Shown one piece after another: positions 1 to 9,875 of a stretch of DNA of 64,000 bases. The stretch's first letter is position 1; each line of letters opens with the position of its first letter. The position numbers and the translations under genes are program-made. The stretch is from Tunturiibacter empetritectus (lineage in GTDB: Bacteria > Acidobacteriota > Terriglobia > Terriglobales > Acidobacteriaceae), in NCBI RefSeq assembly GCF_013410875.1, contig NZ_JACCCU010000001.1, positions 2,604,001 to 2,668,000 on the forward strand, given 5' to 3'. The notes beneath the pieces are model-generated. The model made no database searches. It was not told the origin of the DNA and was given only the letters and a program-made list of their open reading frames with translations.

Positions 1-76
1 GCAATTCAATTTCGATGGGCACGTTACATTAAAAGAATTACGAGACCTAAGTCCGCCGACGACACGAGAGGACACG

Positions 77-1783
77 ATGATGGCAAAGAATCGAAGAACA
101 CCACCTCAAGCTATTCAAGATGTCAGCTTCAAATACATCGGAAGCGCTACGCAGGGAACCGCGGCGCCGATGCTCTCTCAGGAGATGATTCAGCGTCTTA
201 ACGCCTATGGCGAGACTCAGACATTTGACTCAAGTCTGACACTATTCGAGAGAAGGTCTAGAAGTGGCGATATGTTTGTGGTCATCGAGGGTCGGATTGA
301 TCTCTTTGAAGATAAGCCAGGACACCCCGTTGTGCCATTGGCGACCTTAACAAAGGGCCAATTCAGCGGCGAATTGGATCTGCTTAGCGGACGGGATGGG
401 CTGTTGAGTGGTCGAACCGCGAGGGGAAGCAGAATTCTCCGCATCGATGCACACTCACTGCATAATTTAATGCGCTCGGAGTTGGACATTGCAGACGTAA
501 TCGTCCGTGCATGGATCGAACGCCGTGCGAGTCTCATGCAGCGTTCCCATGGAGGCGTCATTGTGATTGGACACAGTCACGATGCAGAGACTATGCGGAT
601 GCGCCAGTTTTTGGTTCGCAATGGCTACCCCAACAAGCTCATCGAGGCCGAGTCGAATCCTACTGCCCAGTTGCTGCTCAATGGGCTTAACCTCGACCCA
701 TCGGAGATGCCGGTGGTTTTCCTGCCCGACCAGCGTGTCCTGAGGAATCCAAGCAACACAGTGTTAGCGGACGAACTGGGAATAAGCAACGTATTTGAGG
801 CCGAAGAGATCTTCGATGTTGCCATTGTGGGAGCTGGGCCAGCGGGCTTAGCGGCCGCAGTCTACGCCGCTTCAGAAGGGCTCACGACCGTTGTGCTGGA
901 AGGCACTGCTCCCGGGGGGCAGGCAGGCACAAGTTCCAGGATCGAAAACTATCTCGGTTTCCCAACTGGCATAACGGGACAGGAACTTGCTTCTCGTGCT
1001 GAGATTCAGGCACAGCGTTTCGGAGCGCGTCTTGAGGTCGCCCGAAATGTGGTTGGCCTAAGCAGTTCTCCCAAGCTGCATAGGCTCTGTCTTTCGGATG
1101 GTCGCATGGTGACCTCCCGTACCGTCGTGATTGCGACAGGAGCTCGATATCGCAAGCTACTGGTTCCTGGTTATGAACGGTATGAGCTGACCAACATCCA
1201 CTACGCTGCGACGCCAATCGAAACGACCCGCTGTATTGGCCAAGATTTAGTCGTGGTCGGCGGTGGCAACTCAGCTGGGCAAGCTGCACTGCATCTGTCT
1301 AAGGACGCAGGTTGCACGCACCTAGTCGTGCGTGGAATGACACTTGAAGCAACGATGTCGGACTATCTAGTACAGCGTATTGTGTGTTCCCCCAAGATCA
1401 AACTGCATCTCCATTCCGAAATCGATGCCATCCTGGGTGGCGACCAACTGCACTCTGTTCAAGTGCGAGACCGTTCGTCGGGAGGAAGAAGTGTCTTCAA
1501 GGTCGCTAATATTTTTGTCATGATCGGTGCACATCCTAATACGAGCTGGCTCAAGGAGCATCTTGACCTCGATCATAATGGCTTTATTGAGACAGGCCGA
1601 GCTGAATGGAAAATGCAGTCGCGTTTCGCTACGAGTAGACCAGGGATCTTCGCGATCGGCGATGTCAGAGCCGGGTCTGTGAAACGCGTTGCCTCCGCCG
1701 TAGGTGAGGGGTCGGTGGTCATTTCGGATGTACATCATTACTTGGAGAAGCTAAGAGTTGCAGGCTGTGTGTCGGCTTATTAA
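77..1783 (+). CDS. Cyclic-nucleotide-binding domain fused to thioredoxin-reductase-like flavoprotein
   Basis: The 568-residue protein has three parts. Residues about 34-155 form a CRP-type cyclic-nucleotide-binding domain. Residues about 158-240 look like a short glutaredoxin/thioredoxin-like linker. From about 246 on it is a two-dinucleotide-fold flavoprotein, with GAGPAG (252-257) for FAD, GGGNSA (395-400) for NAD(P)H, and a C-terminal GDVR FAD motif. Thioredoxin reductases carry a CxxC redox pair just before the second Rossmann fold. Here that stretch reads HYAATPIETTRC and has only one cysteine (Cys386), so classical disulfide transfer through that pair is not possible. CNB/TrxR fusions are known as a family, but their substrate is not settled. 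A GAGAGGA ribosome site precedes the paired ATGs. The downstream neighbourhood is non-coding or decayed, so the gene looks monocistronic. Domain assignment is firm; function is inferred. Confidence 0.85.
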   Translation: MMAKNRRTPPQAIQDVSFKYIGSATQGTAAPMLSQEMIQRLNAYGETQTFDSSLTLFERRSRSGDMFVVIEGRIDLFEDKPGHPVVPLATLTKGQFSGELDLLSGRDGLLSGRTARGSRILRIDAHSLHNLMRSELDIADVIVRAWIERRASLMQRSHGGVIVIGHSHDAETMRMRQFLVRNGYPNKLIEAESNPTAQLLLNGLNLDPSEMPVVFLPDQRVLRNPSNTVLADELGISNVFEAEEIFDVAIVGAGPAGLAAAVYAASEGLTTVVLEGTAPGGQAGTSSRIENYLGFPTGITGQELASRAEIQAQRFGARLEVARNVVGLSSSPKLHRLCLSDGRMVTSRTVVIATGARYRKLLVPGYERYELTNIHYAATPIETTRCIGQDLVVVGGGNSAGQAALHLSKDAGCTHLVVRGMTLEATMSDYLVQRIVCSPKIKLHLHSEIDAILGGDQLHSVQVRDRSSGGRSVFKVANIFVMIGAHPNTSWLKEHLDLDHNGFIETGRAEWKMQSRFATSRPGIFAIGDVRAGSVKRVASAVGEGSVVISDVHHYLEKLRVAGCVSAY

Positions 1784-2156
1784 TGGCCCATGATATTCGT
1801 CCTCTTCTTGCGCCTTGCCTACGCATATCAAGAGTTGATAACGCCCGGCTGGAACAACTCGACTCTGACTGGATATGTACTCAGTGTCGTCGTCTCTGAA
1901 GCTTCCACTGTAAAAACCTACAGACTCACAACTCAAGATTCGATGGTCTCGCCGACGTGCACACGAGTAAGTTCAAGACAAGTGGCTTAGTTAGGGTGAT
2001 GCGTGTCAACTGCTGGAATAGTTCTGTCATGAAGGTATTGATCACGAAGCATTCTGAGCTTTGTAGGCGAGATCGCCTACATGCAATCAGGGGGCACCAG
2101 GATCATTTTGCTTCAATTATTGCCAGCTTAATGCAAAACGACAAACGGAGGCACGC
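1784..2156. other. Intergenic stretch, no gene recognised
   Basis: Only short overlapping frames are present and none resembles a known family. It ends with a GGAGG ribosome site at about 2147-2151 serving the small frame at 2157. No clear hairpin terminator for the upstream flavoprotein gene was seen. Confidence 0.5.
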
Positions 2157-2354
2157 ATGAAGCAAATTCTTGCAGATAGTTCAGATGCTGGGAGCATATG
2201 GCTGGGCTTTCGTGAAGCTAATTCGAAAGCTTTATTATAACCTCATGATACGTTCTCATATCTGTTGTGGTTTGCCTTTGCGGTTGGAGGGATGGAAGCT
2301 CTTGGTTGCTGGCGGGAGAGTTCCAACTCACGGGTGTCTTCTGGAGATTCGTGA
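2157..2354 (+). pseudogene. Decayed small membrane-protein gene (27-codon frame, stop, same frame continues)
   Basis: An ATG at 2157 sits six bases after a strong GGAGG. It opens a 27-codon frame that ends at TAA (2238-2240). The same frame then continues for 37 codons to TGA at 2352, and this second part reads like a hydrophobic segment (FSYLLWFAFAVGG). A good ribosome site followed by an early stop and a continuing plausible frame suggests a broken gene rather than a real microprotein. I do not recognise the family, and further hydrophobic frames follow up to about 2480 in shifted phase. Confidence is low. Confidence 0.3.
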
Positions 2355-2499
2355 CGGAACTCAATGGGAAACTTTGGCACTTTTGGCTAGTGCATCGTCT
2401 TGTTCGCTGTGAGTTGGATCGCTTCTATCGGATTTACAAATGGCGCAGGTTCGACAGTCTTGATTTGGAAGCCAAAGACATCTAGCCCACACCAAAGAA

Positions 2500-3441
2500 T
2501 CACTTTTTGATAGCGACGACAGGGGGTCGTATACCCTGCGAACGAAGGGCATCGTCGATTATTTGAAAAAGAAACGTTACTGGCACTGCACCTTCTATTT
2601 TCGCTCCATTGATGAATAGCGTTGGAGTCCTTATGACTCCCAAATCTTCCGCTTCCAGCTGTGATTGTTTGATAGAACCAGCGTCTTGCTTTGAGACGCA
2701 AGCGTTGACCGCGGTCACGTCGAGATGACTGCGCTCCGCAATTCTTAAAACGATCGCATCAATGCCTTCGTTGGCCTTAGCTAAGGTTCGCTCCTGGCCG
2801 CCTAGTTCACTCGATACTTTATGGATCTGGTCGACTGCTTCCCAATATGCAGTCGAGTTGTACTTCGCTAGGCAATTCGTATCAACTGCTGCTCTGACTG
2901 CCCATGGATGGCCTTCGGAAGGCATGTCTCGATACACGACATGGACTTGCTCTCCGTATCGGTCAAGGAGAGCAGGAAAAAGTGTCTGATTAAGTCGTGC
3001 GCAAAACGGGCACTCCAAATCATCGAAAATGACGATTCGCACAGGTGCCGTCGAAGGGCCACCTCGTCTTGGGCGCGTTTCATCAGCGAGCGACGTAAGC
3101 GCGGTGGATGGCACCTCCAATTCACGGAACTGAGCCATCTTTGTGCCGTCTTTTGAAAGGAGCAAATCGACGGGCTTTGAATGGATGCCATTGGCGATGT
3201 AGGAAACCTCAACTTGATCATAGCCGGGCACCAGACTTGCCACTCGTGGACCAACCTCTACCGTGGACTCGGGAGGCAATTCTGCATGAGAACGAAAAAT
3301 AACTTCTATTCTCCACTTCAGCTCAGGCGAAAGTGGTTGATTTGGTGGACCTGTTATCTCTCCAGCCTGGCTTATGTTCGCGCTGCCTAGTGTCAAACAT
3401 AAAAATAGCGTGCAACGGAAAACTGCGAACGAAATCGACAT
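2500..3441 (-). CDS. DsbA-like thioredoxin-fold protein, exported
   Basis: The protein has 313 residues counted from the Met that opens a signal peptide (MSISFAVFRCTLFLCLTLGS). A longer frame begins 21 codons upstream, but its extra residues precede the signal sequence and look spurious. Residues about 30-115 form the N-terminal accessory region seen in acidobacterial DsbA-like proteins. A thioredoxin fold follows, with the active-site CPFC at 144-147 after FDDLE, and a C-terminal cis-proline motif (RTPTLFING). This is the architecture of periplasmic DsbA/DsbG/BdbD-type disulfide oxidoreductases with an inserted helical domain. It is a lone gene divergent from the small frame at 3742. Whether it acts as oxidase or isomerase cannot be told from sequence. 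Confidence 0.85.
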   Translation of the reverse strand: MSISFAVFRCTLFLCLTLGSANISQAGEITGPPNQPLSPELKWRIEVIFRSHAELPPESTVEVGPRVASLVPGYDQVEVSYIANGIHSKPVDLLLSKDGTKMAQFRELEVPSTALTSLADETRPRRGGPSTAPVRIVIFDDLECPFCARLNQTLFPALLDRYGEQVHVVYRDMPSEGHPWAVRAAVDTNCLAKYNSTAYWEAVDQIHKVSSELGGQERTLAKANEGIDAIVLRIAERSHLDVTAVNACVSKQDAGSIKQSQLEAEDLGVIRTPTLFINGAKIEGAVPVTFLFQIIDDALRSQGIRPPVVAIKK

Positions 3442-3741
3442 TACTTCAATTTTCCCACGCCAGACTCCAATGTGATGCTCACCTAGAGAAAGATACAGGG
3501 CCACTGCTGTTGCACGGGATGGCTCTCTAAAATCGCGATTCAGAGAGCATCAAGGTACCGAAGCGGTACGCTCGCATCTCTACGGCAAGAGGCTTCTTAA
3601 GAATGCCCGGCACGGCACTGACCAAGTGTATGCAAACAGGTAGAGCGGTGATGTGAACGATCAATATGACTCGTTGATTGCAGTCAACTCTGTCATTCTC
3701 GATATAAAGAGAATGGCTGAACACGAAGAAAGGTCATTAAA
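3442..3741. other. Divergent intergenic region
   Basis: About 300 bases lie between the DsbA-like gene (minus) and the small secreted frame (plus). It presumably holds both promoters. An AGAAAGG ribosome site precedes 3742. No other gene was recognised. Confidence 0.4.
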
Positions 3742-4131
3742 ATGGACAGTAAATCGACCCTGCTGTTGCTGACGCTCTGTGCGCCCGCCGTTGTTCTCGC
3801 ACAAACGCCTTCCGAAGCTACTGCTCTCAGTAAATTTGAGGTGCGGGAAAACCATCGTCCTGTGTATAAACACTGATGCACCCTCGAAGTTCGAATCAAG
3901 CGATCACGTATTTGTTCAGAGCGTAGTAGCGGTGGACTTTACATATCGCAAGGTGAACGTCACATTGCGATATGTTGCTGCCTGGATTCAAGCGGCCAAT
4001 CAGTCTATTTACATCTTGAACCAATGCATCGAACTTATTTTTCGCACGGGCGATGGGCATCAACTATGCGTCGAAACTCCGCAACGCAGCCGGCAGCCCA
4101 GGCTAAAGGCCACTTAGCCAACATCGATTGA
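3742..4131 (+). pseudogene. Truncated secreted-protein gene, interrupted by TGA
   Basis: A ribosome site (AGAAAGG) and ATG open a 44-codon frame with a convincing signal peptide ending in VVLAQ, then QTPSEATALSKFEV. TGA follows at 3874-3876. The same frame continues without another stop to TGA at 4129-4131, about 84 more codons that include VYLHLEPMHRTYF. The LSKFEV motif after the signal peptide and the EP-R pattern near the end faintly recall the start and end of some TonB-dependent receptors. If that is right, the gene is an internally deleted relic. It could instead be an unknown small secreted protein of 44 residues. Confidence 0.3.
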
Positions 4132-4208
4132 TAATCTCATTCGCTTGTCGGCAATGTCCAAGCTGCAGAAATAGCCTAACCATACGGACAAGAATACGAG
4201 GAAGTAGA

Positions 4209-5843
4209 ATGTTTTTTCGACGAGCGTCGATAGCCTGGATATTAGCGGGTTTGTGTATATCTGCGGGGGCTCAGCATGTGATGGTGGGGCCTAAGATTCT
4301 CCCAGAGAATCCCCCGAATGATACACATCTGACAACCCCAATCCTAAACTTGGGTGATGGAGGTGTCGAAGTGGAAAGGGCTTCTTTCGCTGCGCGCATC
4401 GCATTCGAAAACGGGATACGCCTCGATAACTCTTTTTCTCAAGAAGAGGCGATTCGCGCCTTTATGCTTGCCGAACACTTAGATCCGGGTTGCGCTATGT
4501 GCTATTGGGGAGAAGCGTCGGCACTTGCTCCGACCATCAATTACACAATTGCTTCAAGTGAAGCGGCGAGAGCAGTCGAAGCTCTATCGCATGCTCAGGC
4601 GCTCGCCATCAGCCTATCTCCAAAGGCCAATGCAATCATTACTGCAGAACAGCAACGATATGTGATGCGCGACAGATCATGGACTGTCGATGGCGAAGCA
4701 GGGGCAAAAGCTGCTGATGCTTTGGCGGATATTTTTCCCATAGATGACTTCCTTCAGGTGAGCGCCGCAAATGCAGAGATGATTGCAGCGGAGAACGGTG
4801 TCCCAGGCTCCGCGTCTGCGAAAGACCCACATTTAGTGAAGGCGCAGGCGCATCTTGAAACCGTGCTGCATCGCAATCCCACATATACACCCGCGATCCA
4901 CTTCTATCTGCACTTGACGGAATGGCAAGATCGGCCTGCCGCGTCTCTGCAGTATGCGAATCGACTTGCGTCGCTCGCCCCAGCATCGGGGCATATGCTC
5001 CATATGTCGAGTCACATCGACTACCGCACGGGCGAGTACGAAGCTGCGGCGCAAGCCAACATGGCCGCAGTCTTGGCGGATATAGGCTACGTGGAAAAAA
5101 TGCAGCCCCCCGGGGGAATGGCGTCCATCCCAATGCACCTACACAACCTCCTGTTCGGACTTGTATCGTCACTCATCAGTGGCGATAAGAATTTGGCATT
5201 AAGCTTCGCAGATGAAATGCAGCGATCCTCTCCGCCTCAGAGCTTGGCCTTCGCGGAGTCCTATCTTGCCTTCGGTCGATTTCTTCCTGTAGAGGATGTT
5301 CTGAACCTGAAAGCTCCTGGTACCTCTCTGGCAAATGGGTTTTATCACTTCGCACGTGGAGAGGCGATGATTCGTCGCAACGACGGTATCGCCGCGGGTC
5401 ACGAGGCTGCACTGATTGAAGACGTACATAAGACCGGCTCGTTTGAGCATACTGATCCGAAGATTGTCGCTATGCTGACGGTCGCCCGTGAAACGCTAAA
5501 CGGTCAAGCTGCAATAGTCCAGAAAGACTATGTGAGTGCAGTGAAAGAGTACACTGCGGCAGCAAGCTTTGCGGAAGAGAACGATGGCTATCGCGATCCA
5601 CCGATCTGGCCTTGGCCGCCGCGCCGAAGTCTTGGTGAAGCGCTTTTGCTTCAAGGGCATCTTCGCGAAGCCCGTAAGGAGATTGAAACAACACTTCTTG
5701 CCATGCCAAACGATCCTGTTAGCCTTCGTGTACTGGCAGAGATTGCCGGTCAGTTGCTAGATCCCCAATCCGCTGGCATTCAAGAGCACGCCGCAAAGGT
5801 CTGGTTTGGGTCATCCGATTTGTTGCAGCCTGGGATGATCTGA
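4209..5843 (+). CDS. Exported TPR-repeat protein
   Basis: The protein has 544 residues from the ATG at 4209, which follows GAGGAAG at good spacing and begins a signal peptide (RASIAWILAGLCISAGAQ). A longer frame from 4128 would bury this signal and is less likely. The body is helical TPR-like sequence of a family common in soil bacteria, with recognisable blocks: GCAMCYWGEASALAP, AIHFYLHLTEWQ, HMLHMSSHIDYRTGEY, and WPWPPRRSLGEALL near the C terminus. These proteins are thought to act as periplasmic or surface scaffolds, but no biochemical role is established. The gene stands alone between a relic and a GH13 fossil and appears intact. Confidence 0.8.
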   Translation: MFFRRASIAWILAGLCISAGAQHVMVGPKILPENPPNDTHLTTPILNLGDGGVEVERASFAARIAFENGIRLDNSFSQEEAIRAFMLAEHLDPGCAMCYWGEASALAPTINYTIASSEAARAVEALSHAQALAISLSPKANAIITAEQQRYVMRDRSWTVDGEAGAKAADALADIFPIDDFLQVSAANAEMIAAENGVPGSASAKDPHLVKAQAHLETVLHRNPTYTPAIHFYLHLTEWQDRPAASLQYANRLASLAPASGHMLHMSSHIDYRTGEYEAAAQANMAAVLADIGYVEKMQPPGGMASIPMHLHNLLFGLVSSLISGDKNLALSFADEMQRSSPPQSLAFAESYLAFGRFLPVEDVLNLKAPGTSLANGFYHFARGEAMIRRNDGIAAGHEAALIEDVHKTGSFEHTDPKIVAMLTVARETLNGQAAIVQKDYVSAVKEYTAAASFAEENDGYRDPPIWPWPPRRSLGEALLLQGHLREARKEIETTLLAMPNDPVSLRVLAEIAGQLLDPQSAGIQEHAAKVWFGSSDLLQPGMI

Positions 5844-5920
5844 GCCTAATCAGCGTGGCCTACCAGAAAGAGGATCAAGAGGATCGGTCTCTCGTCTCCG
5901 ACCAATAATGATCGGAATAG

Positions 5921-6163
5921 TGCTTTGCGTGGATCGTCCTGAACCCCAACCACTTCAGGGTCTATGTGCATGCTGAAAGTACCAACAAAGATTCGGTATT
6001 GTCTTATTACCGGCAGTTGCTCCGAGTTCAAAAATTAAAGAAGGTGCTTATCTTCGGCGCGTAAAGAGATATATCGGAACAGTACGCCAATGTCTACGCC
6101 TACGTGCGTGCCGATGATACCGAACAGGTCATCGTTGTATTGAACTTTTCAGACGAGGCGTAG
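5921..6163 (+). pseudogene. C-terminal fossil of a GH13 alpha-glucosidase-type enzyme
   Basis: One frame reads WIVLNPNHF, then STNKDSVLSYYRQLLRVQK and KKVLIFGA, then TAA at 6062-6064, then RDISEQYANVYAYVRADD and VIVVLNFSDEA to TAG at 6161. This matches the end of oligo-1,6-glucosidase/trehalulose-type GH13 proteins: the segment after the PW-PVNPN motif, the SVL-YYR-L helix and the VVLNFS strand of domain C. The TAA falls where the family often has Tyr. The catalytic barrel is absent upstream, so only the last 80 or so codons survive. A TAG at 5918 bounds the fragment. Confidence 0.7.
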
Positions 6164-6240
6164 ATTTGAAGTTGCCACACGATATCGTGGTAAAGCATAC
6201 CAATATTTCGAATGTGTCAGTGTCAGCGCGGAGCGGGAAC

Positions 6241-7557
6241 TCAAAAAATAAACCGCATCCTTGCGCTGGGCAGAACGCTCGTGTAAGGCTTCACCGAATA
6301 CGTCGGATGGATCGACACCTGGAGGTCAGGCCCCATTTCAATGCTGTTTGTAAGTCGAAGTCGATAGAAGGTCTCAAAAAGACTCTCGTGGTGTCTGCCG
6401 GTGTGGTTTGGCTCCATGTAATTCATCGCAGCGCCGAACATATCTCCGCGCCGTCCGAATGGTTTTATATTTGTAATACCAAGCGAGCCTGCTCCCTTAA
6501 TCAGTCCTCCCGTGTCTGTTGCAAAGCCAACTCGTCCAAAAGGTGTCAAGCCGTTGCGGTATTCGCGGTCGAAACCAAAAGCAACCCCATGACCGCTCCC
6601 AAGATCTTTCGTATCGTCATGCCAAAAAGCGAGACGCAGGCTTTGAAAGCCACTTCCAGGCTTACCTTTGAACCAGCCCAACTCAGTAGCTTCGAAATAT
6701 TTCTTATCTACTAACGTCGCAATGCCATCTTGTGCTCCCCCCACTGTATCCACAGCCACACTATGCAGGTAAAGGTGCGAAGTGAACTGATACTCCACCG
6801 CCGCACCACCTGCAAACGCACCAAGATAAGGGACTGTGAGGTTTCCGCTATCCACACCATTTAGGAACTGCGTCGTCTCATCGCCGTTATACAGACTCAG
6901 CCCGATGTGTTGATTTGGATGTACCTTGCCAACGTAGATCGAAAGTCGCTTACGAAGAAAATCCTGTCTCAAGTAGAAAATGTTAAGTGTGATTGGCCGC
7001 TGCTCTCCCCCGCCCTGCAGCGAGTTCAAGAATACTCCGGAACCCATTTTGTCGCTCAAATTGAACTGCTGACTGATTTCAATATTCGTGCCGGAACGTA
7101 TCAGCAGTCCAATCGACGCGCTCGTACTCTCGCGGTCATACACCGCCAGGTTTCCGTTGAAATCGAGCCGTCCACTCGCCTGGTTGTGCCGCACGCCAAG
7201 TGGGGTATCCGTCGCATATTGGTTGATGATGGTGTATGTAGCACCCAGCCGCAAGCGTGCGGCCTTCTCCAGCCAACTCACACCTTTATCGCTCGGTCGT
7301 GTGATGAATCCGAAGAGATCGCCCTTCAAAAGCGGATCTGCTGGGACATACGCCAGCGCCGCCTCCACTGTGTCCAACTCCTGCATCAAGCCCGGTGACA
7401 TTTTCAAGACAGGCGGCATCGCATGCGGTTCCATCTGGCTCGTTCTGGTACTGTCTCCAGTAATGCCGCTCGATGCCGTGCTCTGAGCCGCAAGGACAGC
7501 AGGTGCTTCTACCACAGCCACCAGAACCGTCCCTAATACAAGCTTGGTCATCTTCAT
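6241..7557 (-). CDS. OprB-type carbohydrate-selective porin
   Basis: The protein has 438 residues. It opens with a signal peptide (MKMTKLVLGTVLVAVV ending in VLAAQ) preceded by AAGGAA. The body is rich in alternating amphipathic strands (RLDFNGNLAVYD, LNIFYLRQDFL, LSIYVGKVHPNQ, GGAAVEYQFTSHLYLHSVAV) and ends in an aromatic residue (MRFIF), as expected of an outer-membrane beta-barrel. The strand pattern and GKVHPN-type motif fit the carbohydrate-selective porin OprB family, whose members let mono- or disaccharides cross the outer membrane. It is intact and apparently monocistronic. The sugar cannot be read from the sequence. Confidence 0.8.
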   Translation of the reverse strand: MKMTKLVLGTVLVAVVEAPAVLAAQSTASSGITGDSTRTSQMEPHAMPPVLKMSPGLMQELDTVEAALAYVPADPLLKGDLFGFITRPSDKGVSWLEKAARLRLGATYTIINQYATDTPLGVRHNQASGRLDFNGNLAVYDRESTSASIGLLIRSGTNIEISQQFNLSDKMGSGVFLNSLQGGGEQRPITLNIFYLRQDFLRKRLSIYVGKVHPNQHIGLSLYNGDETTQFLNGVDSGNLTVPYLGAFAGGAAVEYQFTSHLYLHSVAVDTVGGAQDGIATLVDKKYFEATELGWFKGKPGSGFQSLRLAFWHDDTKDLGSGHGVAFGFDREYRNGLTPFGRVGFATDTGGLIKGAGSLGITNIKPFGRRGDMFGAAMNYMEPNHTGRHHESLFETFYRLRLTNSIEMGPDLQVSIHPTYSVKPYTSVLPSARMRFIF

Positions 7558-8095
7558 TTGATTCCTTTAGAGGAACCCAAACTGTAGATGTGGAGTTGTT
7601 CGGGCAACTCTCGAGAGTTGGTTTACGTGCGAAGAAGCAATCATCGCGGTAACGTGAGTGATTCAGCAGGAACGAGATCGCTTGCGTATAGAATGATTTT
7701 TGCAAATGACGGGGATTCCGAACCTGTAGAAAAGAGGAGGTGACTACCCCACAAAATCGCCAGCTGAGTTCCGGTATTCCAGAGGTGGTAGACAGTCCGG
7801 TCAGTGTTCCAGGCTTGAATGCATACGAGTCTATTGCCCGTCAACAGCCAAAGGATCGCTCCGATTTCTCTTTTCTTAGTTACGCCATCTAAAGACGAAG
7901 CCTCGCACCTCAAGAATCAGAAGCTCGAAATTGGAGTTCCGACTGCCGCAAGCAAACGGGGACGCCAATTGCCGCGCGACTTGTGAATACGGAAGTGGGT
8001 CCGTCCTTGCCTAGGCGCTCGGCCTCCACGGCGAGCCCAATGAATTGCAGAAGAGTGTCAGACGCCGACTGCGTTTGTGAGTGCGGGGATGGTGT
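7558..8095. other. Intergenic stretch with possible quinoprotein relic
   Basis: No intact gene is seen. On the minus strand at about 7750-7870 a frame with GAILW, AWNTDRTVYHLWN and TQLAILW is faintly like the blades of PQQ-dependent or WD-type quinoproteins. The similarity is too weak to call. The first 60 bases or so hold the promoter and leader of the porin gene. Confidence 0.35.
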
Positions 8096-9875
8096 CTAAT
8101 AGCCGAGCCAAAGGAGGCTTATTTCTTTCACACAAGAGTAAGTTCGGTGGTCTGGCTCGGCTGGAAACTCACTCTTTTCCATTAGCCTCATCAGCGCATC
8201 GCTGGCTGACCCATTGATATGCTTCCACCGTCTCGCCGCGTGGCACATACCTAATCTCCAGTGAACTCCCGTCCCGCACAGCTTTAGCGTCAGAACACCA
8301 TCCTGCTGGGCTTGTATCTGATCCTGTGGCACAGGCTGGGTAATCTCATCGCCATTCCGCCCGCCCGCAACCTCCGCTGCCGAACCCGGAATCAACCCAC
8401 GCACCACGCGCTTAGGTTCGACGAGCACCCTGGGCTCGAAATCCAGCTGATACCGCCGCATCGGTTCGGTGATTCTCGTAAAGCAAGGGCCAAAGTCCTG
8501 TGGGCGGGGCAGCACTACAGCCCCATCCAGCATAGCCTCGAACTCCGCCTTCCCCTTTTCTCCAAGGTGCGACCGAAGCAGTTCGACCCACGCAGCCTGA
8601 TCAGCTAGCAGACTGTGTCGGCGGCGATCGACCATTGCGAGCAGAAGATCGTCGAGCGACTGCTTCCCGTTCGAAGCGGCACGCAACTCGCCATCGAGAA
8701 CCGCAAAGTACATTGACCCGCGGTCATACGGCGGCACGCGAAGGCGTGTATCCGCCTAGAAGTTCGGCGCTATCTCGCTGTTCGGGGTGTGGATCATGAC
8801 GTCGGTGTAATAGCGTCCCGCAGTGCTGTTCAAGTCGGCAAGAAACTCTGACGAAGTAACCTGTCCGGCCCGCAGACGCGCGTAGTAAACTGACGATCCC
8901 TCGGAATACCATGACCCGTCCGTGCCTCCGGAATCCAACTGACCGACAAAGGTATGCAGCATCTCATGCGCAAGTGTGATCTTCAGTTGACCCCAATCGG
9001 TCGTGGGTTCAAAAGTGCTCACGAACGACGTGCTTCCGAGACTGACGCCACCGCCGGCATTTACCAGGTTTTCGCGTATGAAGACACCGTAGGGCACAGT
9101 GTTGAGCCGCTTGAAGAACGACTCGTAGAACCGATAGAGATTCTTCTCAGATTCCATCACAGGTCGAAGATTGAACGGAGGGTTGCCATACCACGCCTCA
9201 AAGAAGCCGGTTGGTGCAGGCACTGCCGGATACAAATGCACATCGCCGCCCATGAAAAAGCTTGCCCCCAATCCCTCTGAAGGCGTCTTGGTGACGGCAC
9301 ATCGCCAGGCCCCATACTCGTGACGCCAATAGCATCTGCCCTAATCCGTTTAAGTCCCGAGAACCGACAAAAGACATGGTCGATCATCCTCCTGCAGCAT
9401 GAGGAACGTCTTTTCCTGGCCGGAAAACGATGCATGGTCCGAACGCAACTCCAGCGGCGGTGCTGCTCCGCGCGGTGCAAGCGCCGTGGAGATGGGAGCA
9501 TGATAATGAACGACGACTTACCCTTGCCGTGGCTCGTGTCGCTTGCCAGTGACGATAAACAGTCTTCGCGCTTTCAGCATCGTCATGGAATGTCAGCGGC
9601 AAAACGCCCTTTGTATCGCTTGCAGACAACTCCTATAAGGTCGTCGCATCCGTCTCCACGTTTCCACGACCAGCGGCATCCGCAGTAGGGATTGTCCTTG
9701 CGCTACATGGGGCCCCATCAAGTACCACAGAAACATCTACGCATGGTACCTGCTTCGCAGCATCAGGCACGCATGAACGCAACGACACCGTAAACGCGTC
9801 GACGGCGCCAAGACAACGTGGAATGCCAGGCAGAAGAAGCACAAAACCCACTAGCAGAAGTCTGATCGGAGCCAT
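8096..9875 (-). pseudogene. M61-type aminopeptidase gene, multiply disrupted
   Basis: The remains can be followed from a signal peptide at 9875 (MAPIRLLLVGFVLLLPGIPRC) to a C-terminal PDZ-containing part ending at 8096. The zinc motif HEMLHT (HExxH) and downstream EGSSVYYA lie in the piece 9271-8759. The next piece holds YDRGSMYFAVLDGE and the PDZ domain. Both pieces share one frame and are separated only by TAG at 8756-8758. A second in-frame TAG lies at 9633-9635 within the N-terminal domain. At least three frameshifts occur between about 9530 and 9270, and recognisable peptides (YHAPISTALAPRG, FSGQEKTFLMLQEDDR, ADAIGVTSMGPGDV) appear in alternating frames. M61 enzymes are glycyl-aminopeptidase-like metallopeptidases. 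The gene cannot make a full protein. Confidence 0.85.

Noticed and set aside
3874-3876. TGA followed by TGC read as a selenocysteine codon
   Set aside because: No selenoprotein family resemblance and no recognisable insertion element were seen; truncation is more likely.
7641-7913. Quinoprotein-like minus-strand frame
   Set aside because: The resemblance to propeller blades is limited to a few residues and no neighbouring blade is readable. Kept only as a note for the intergenic region.
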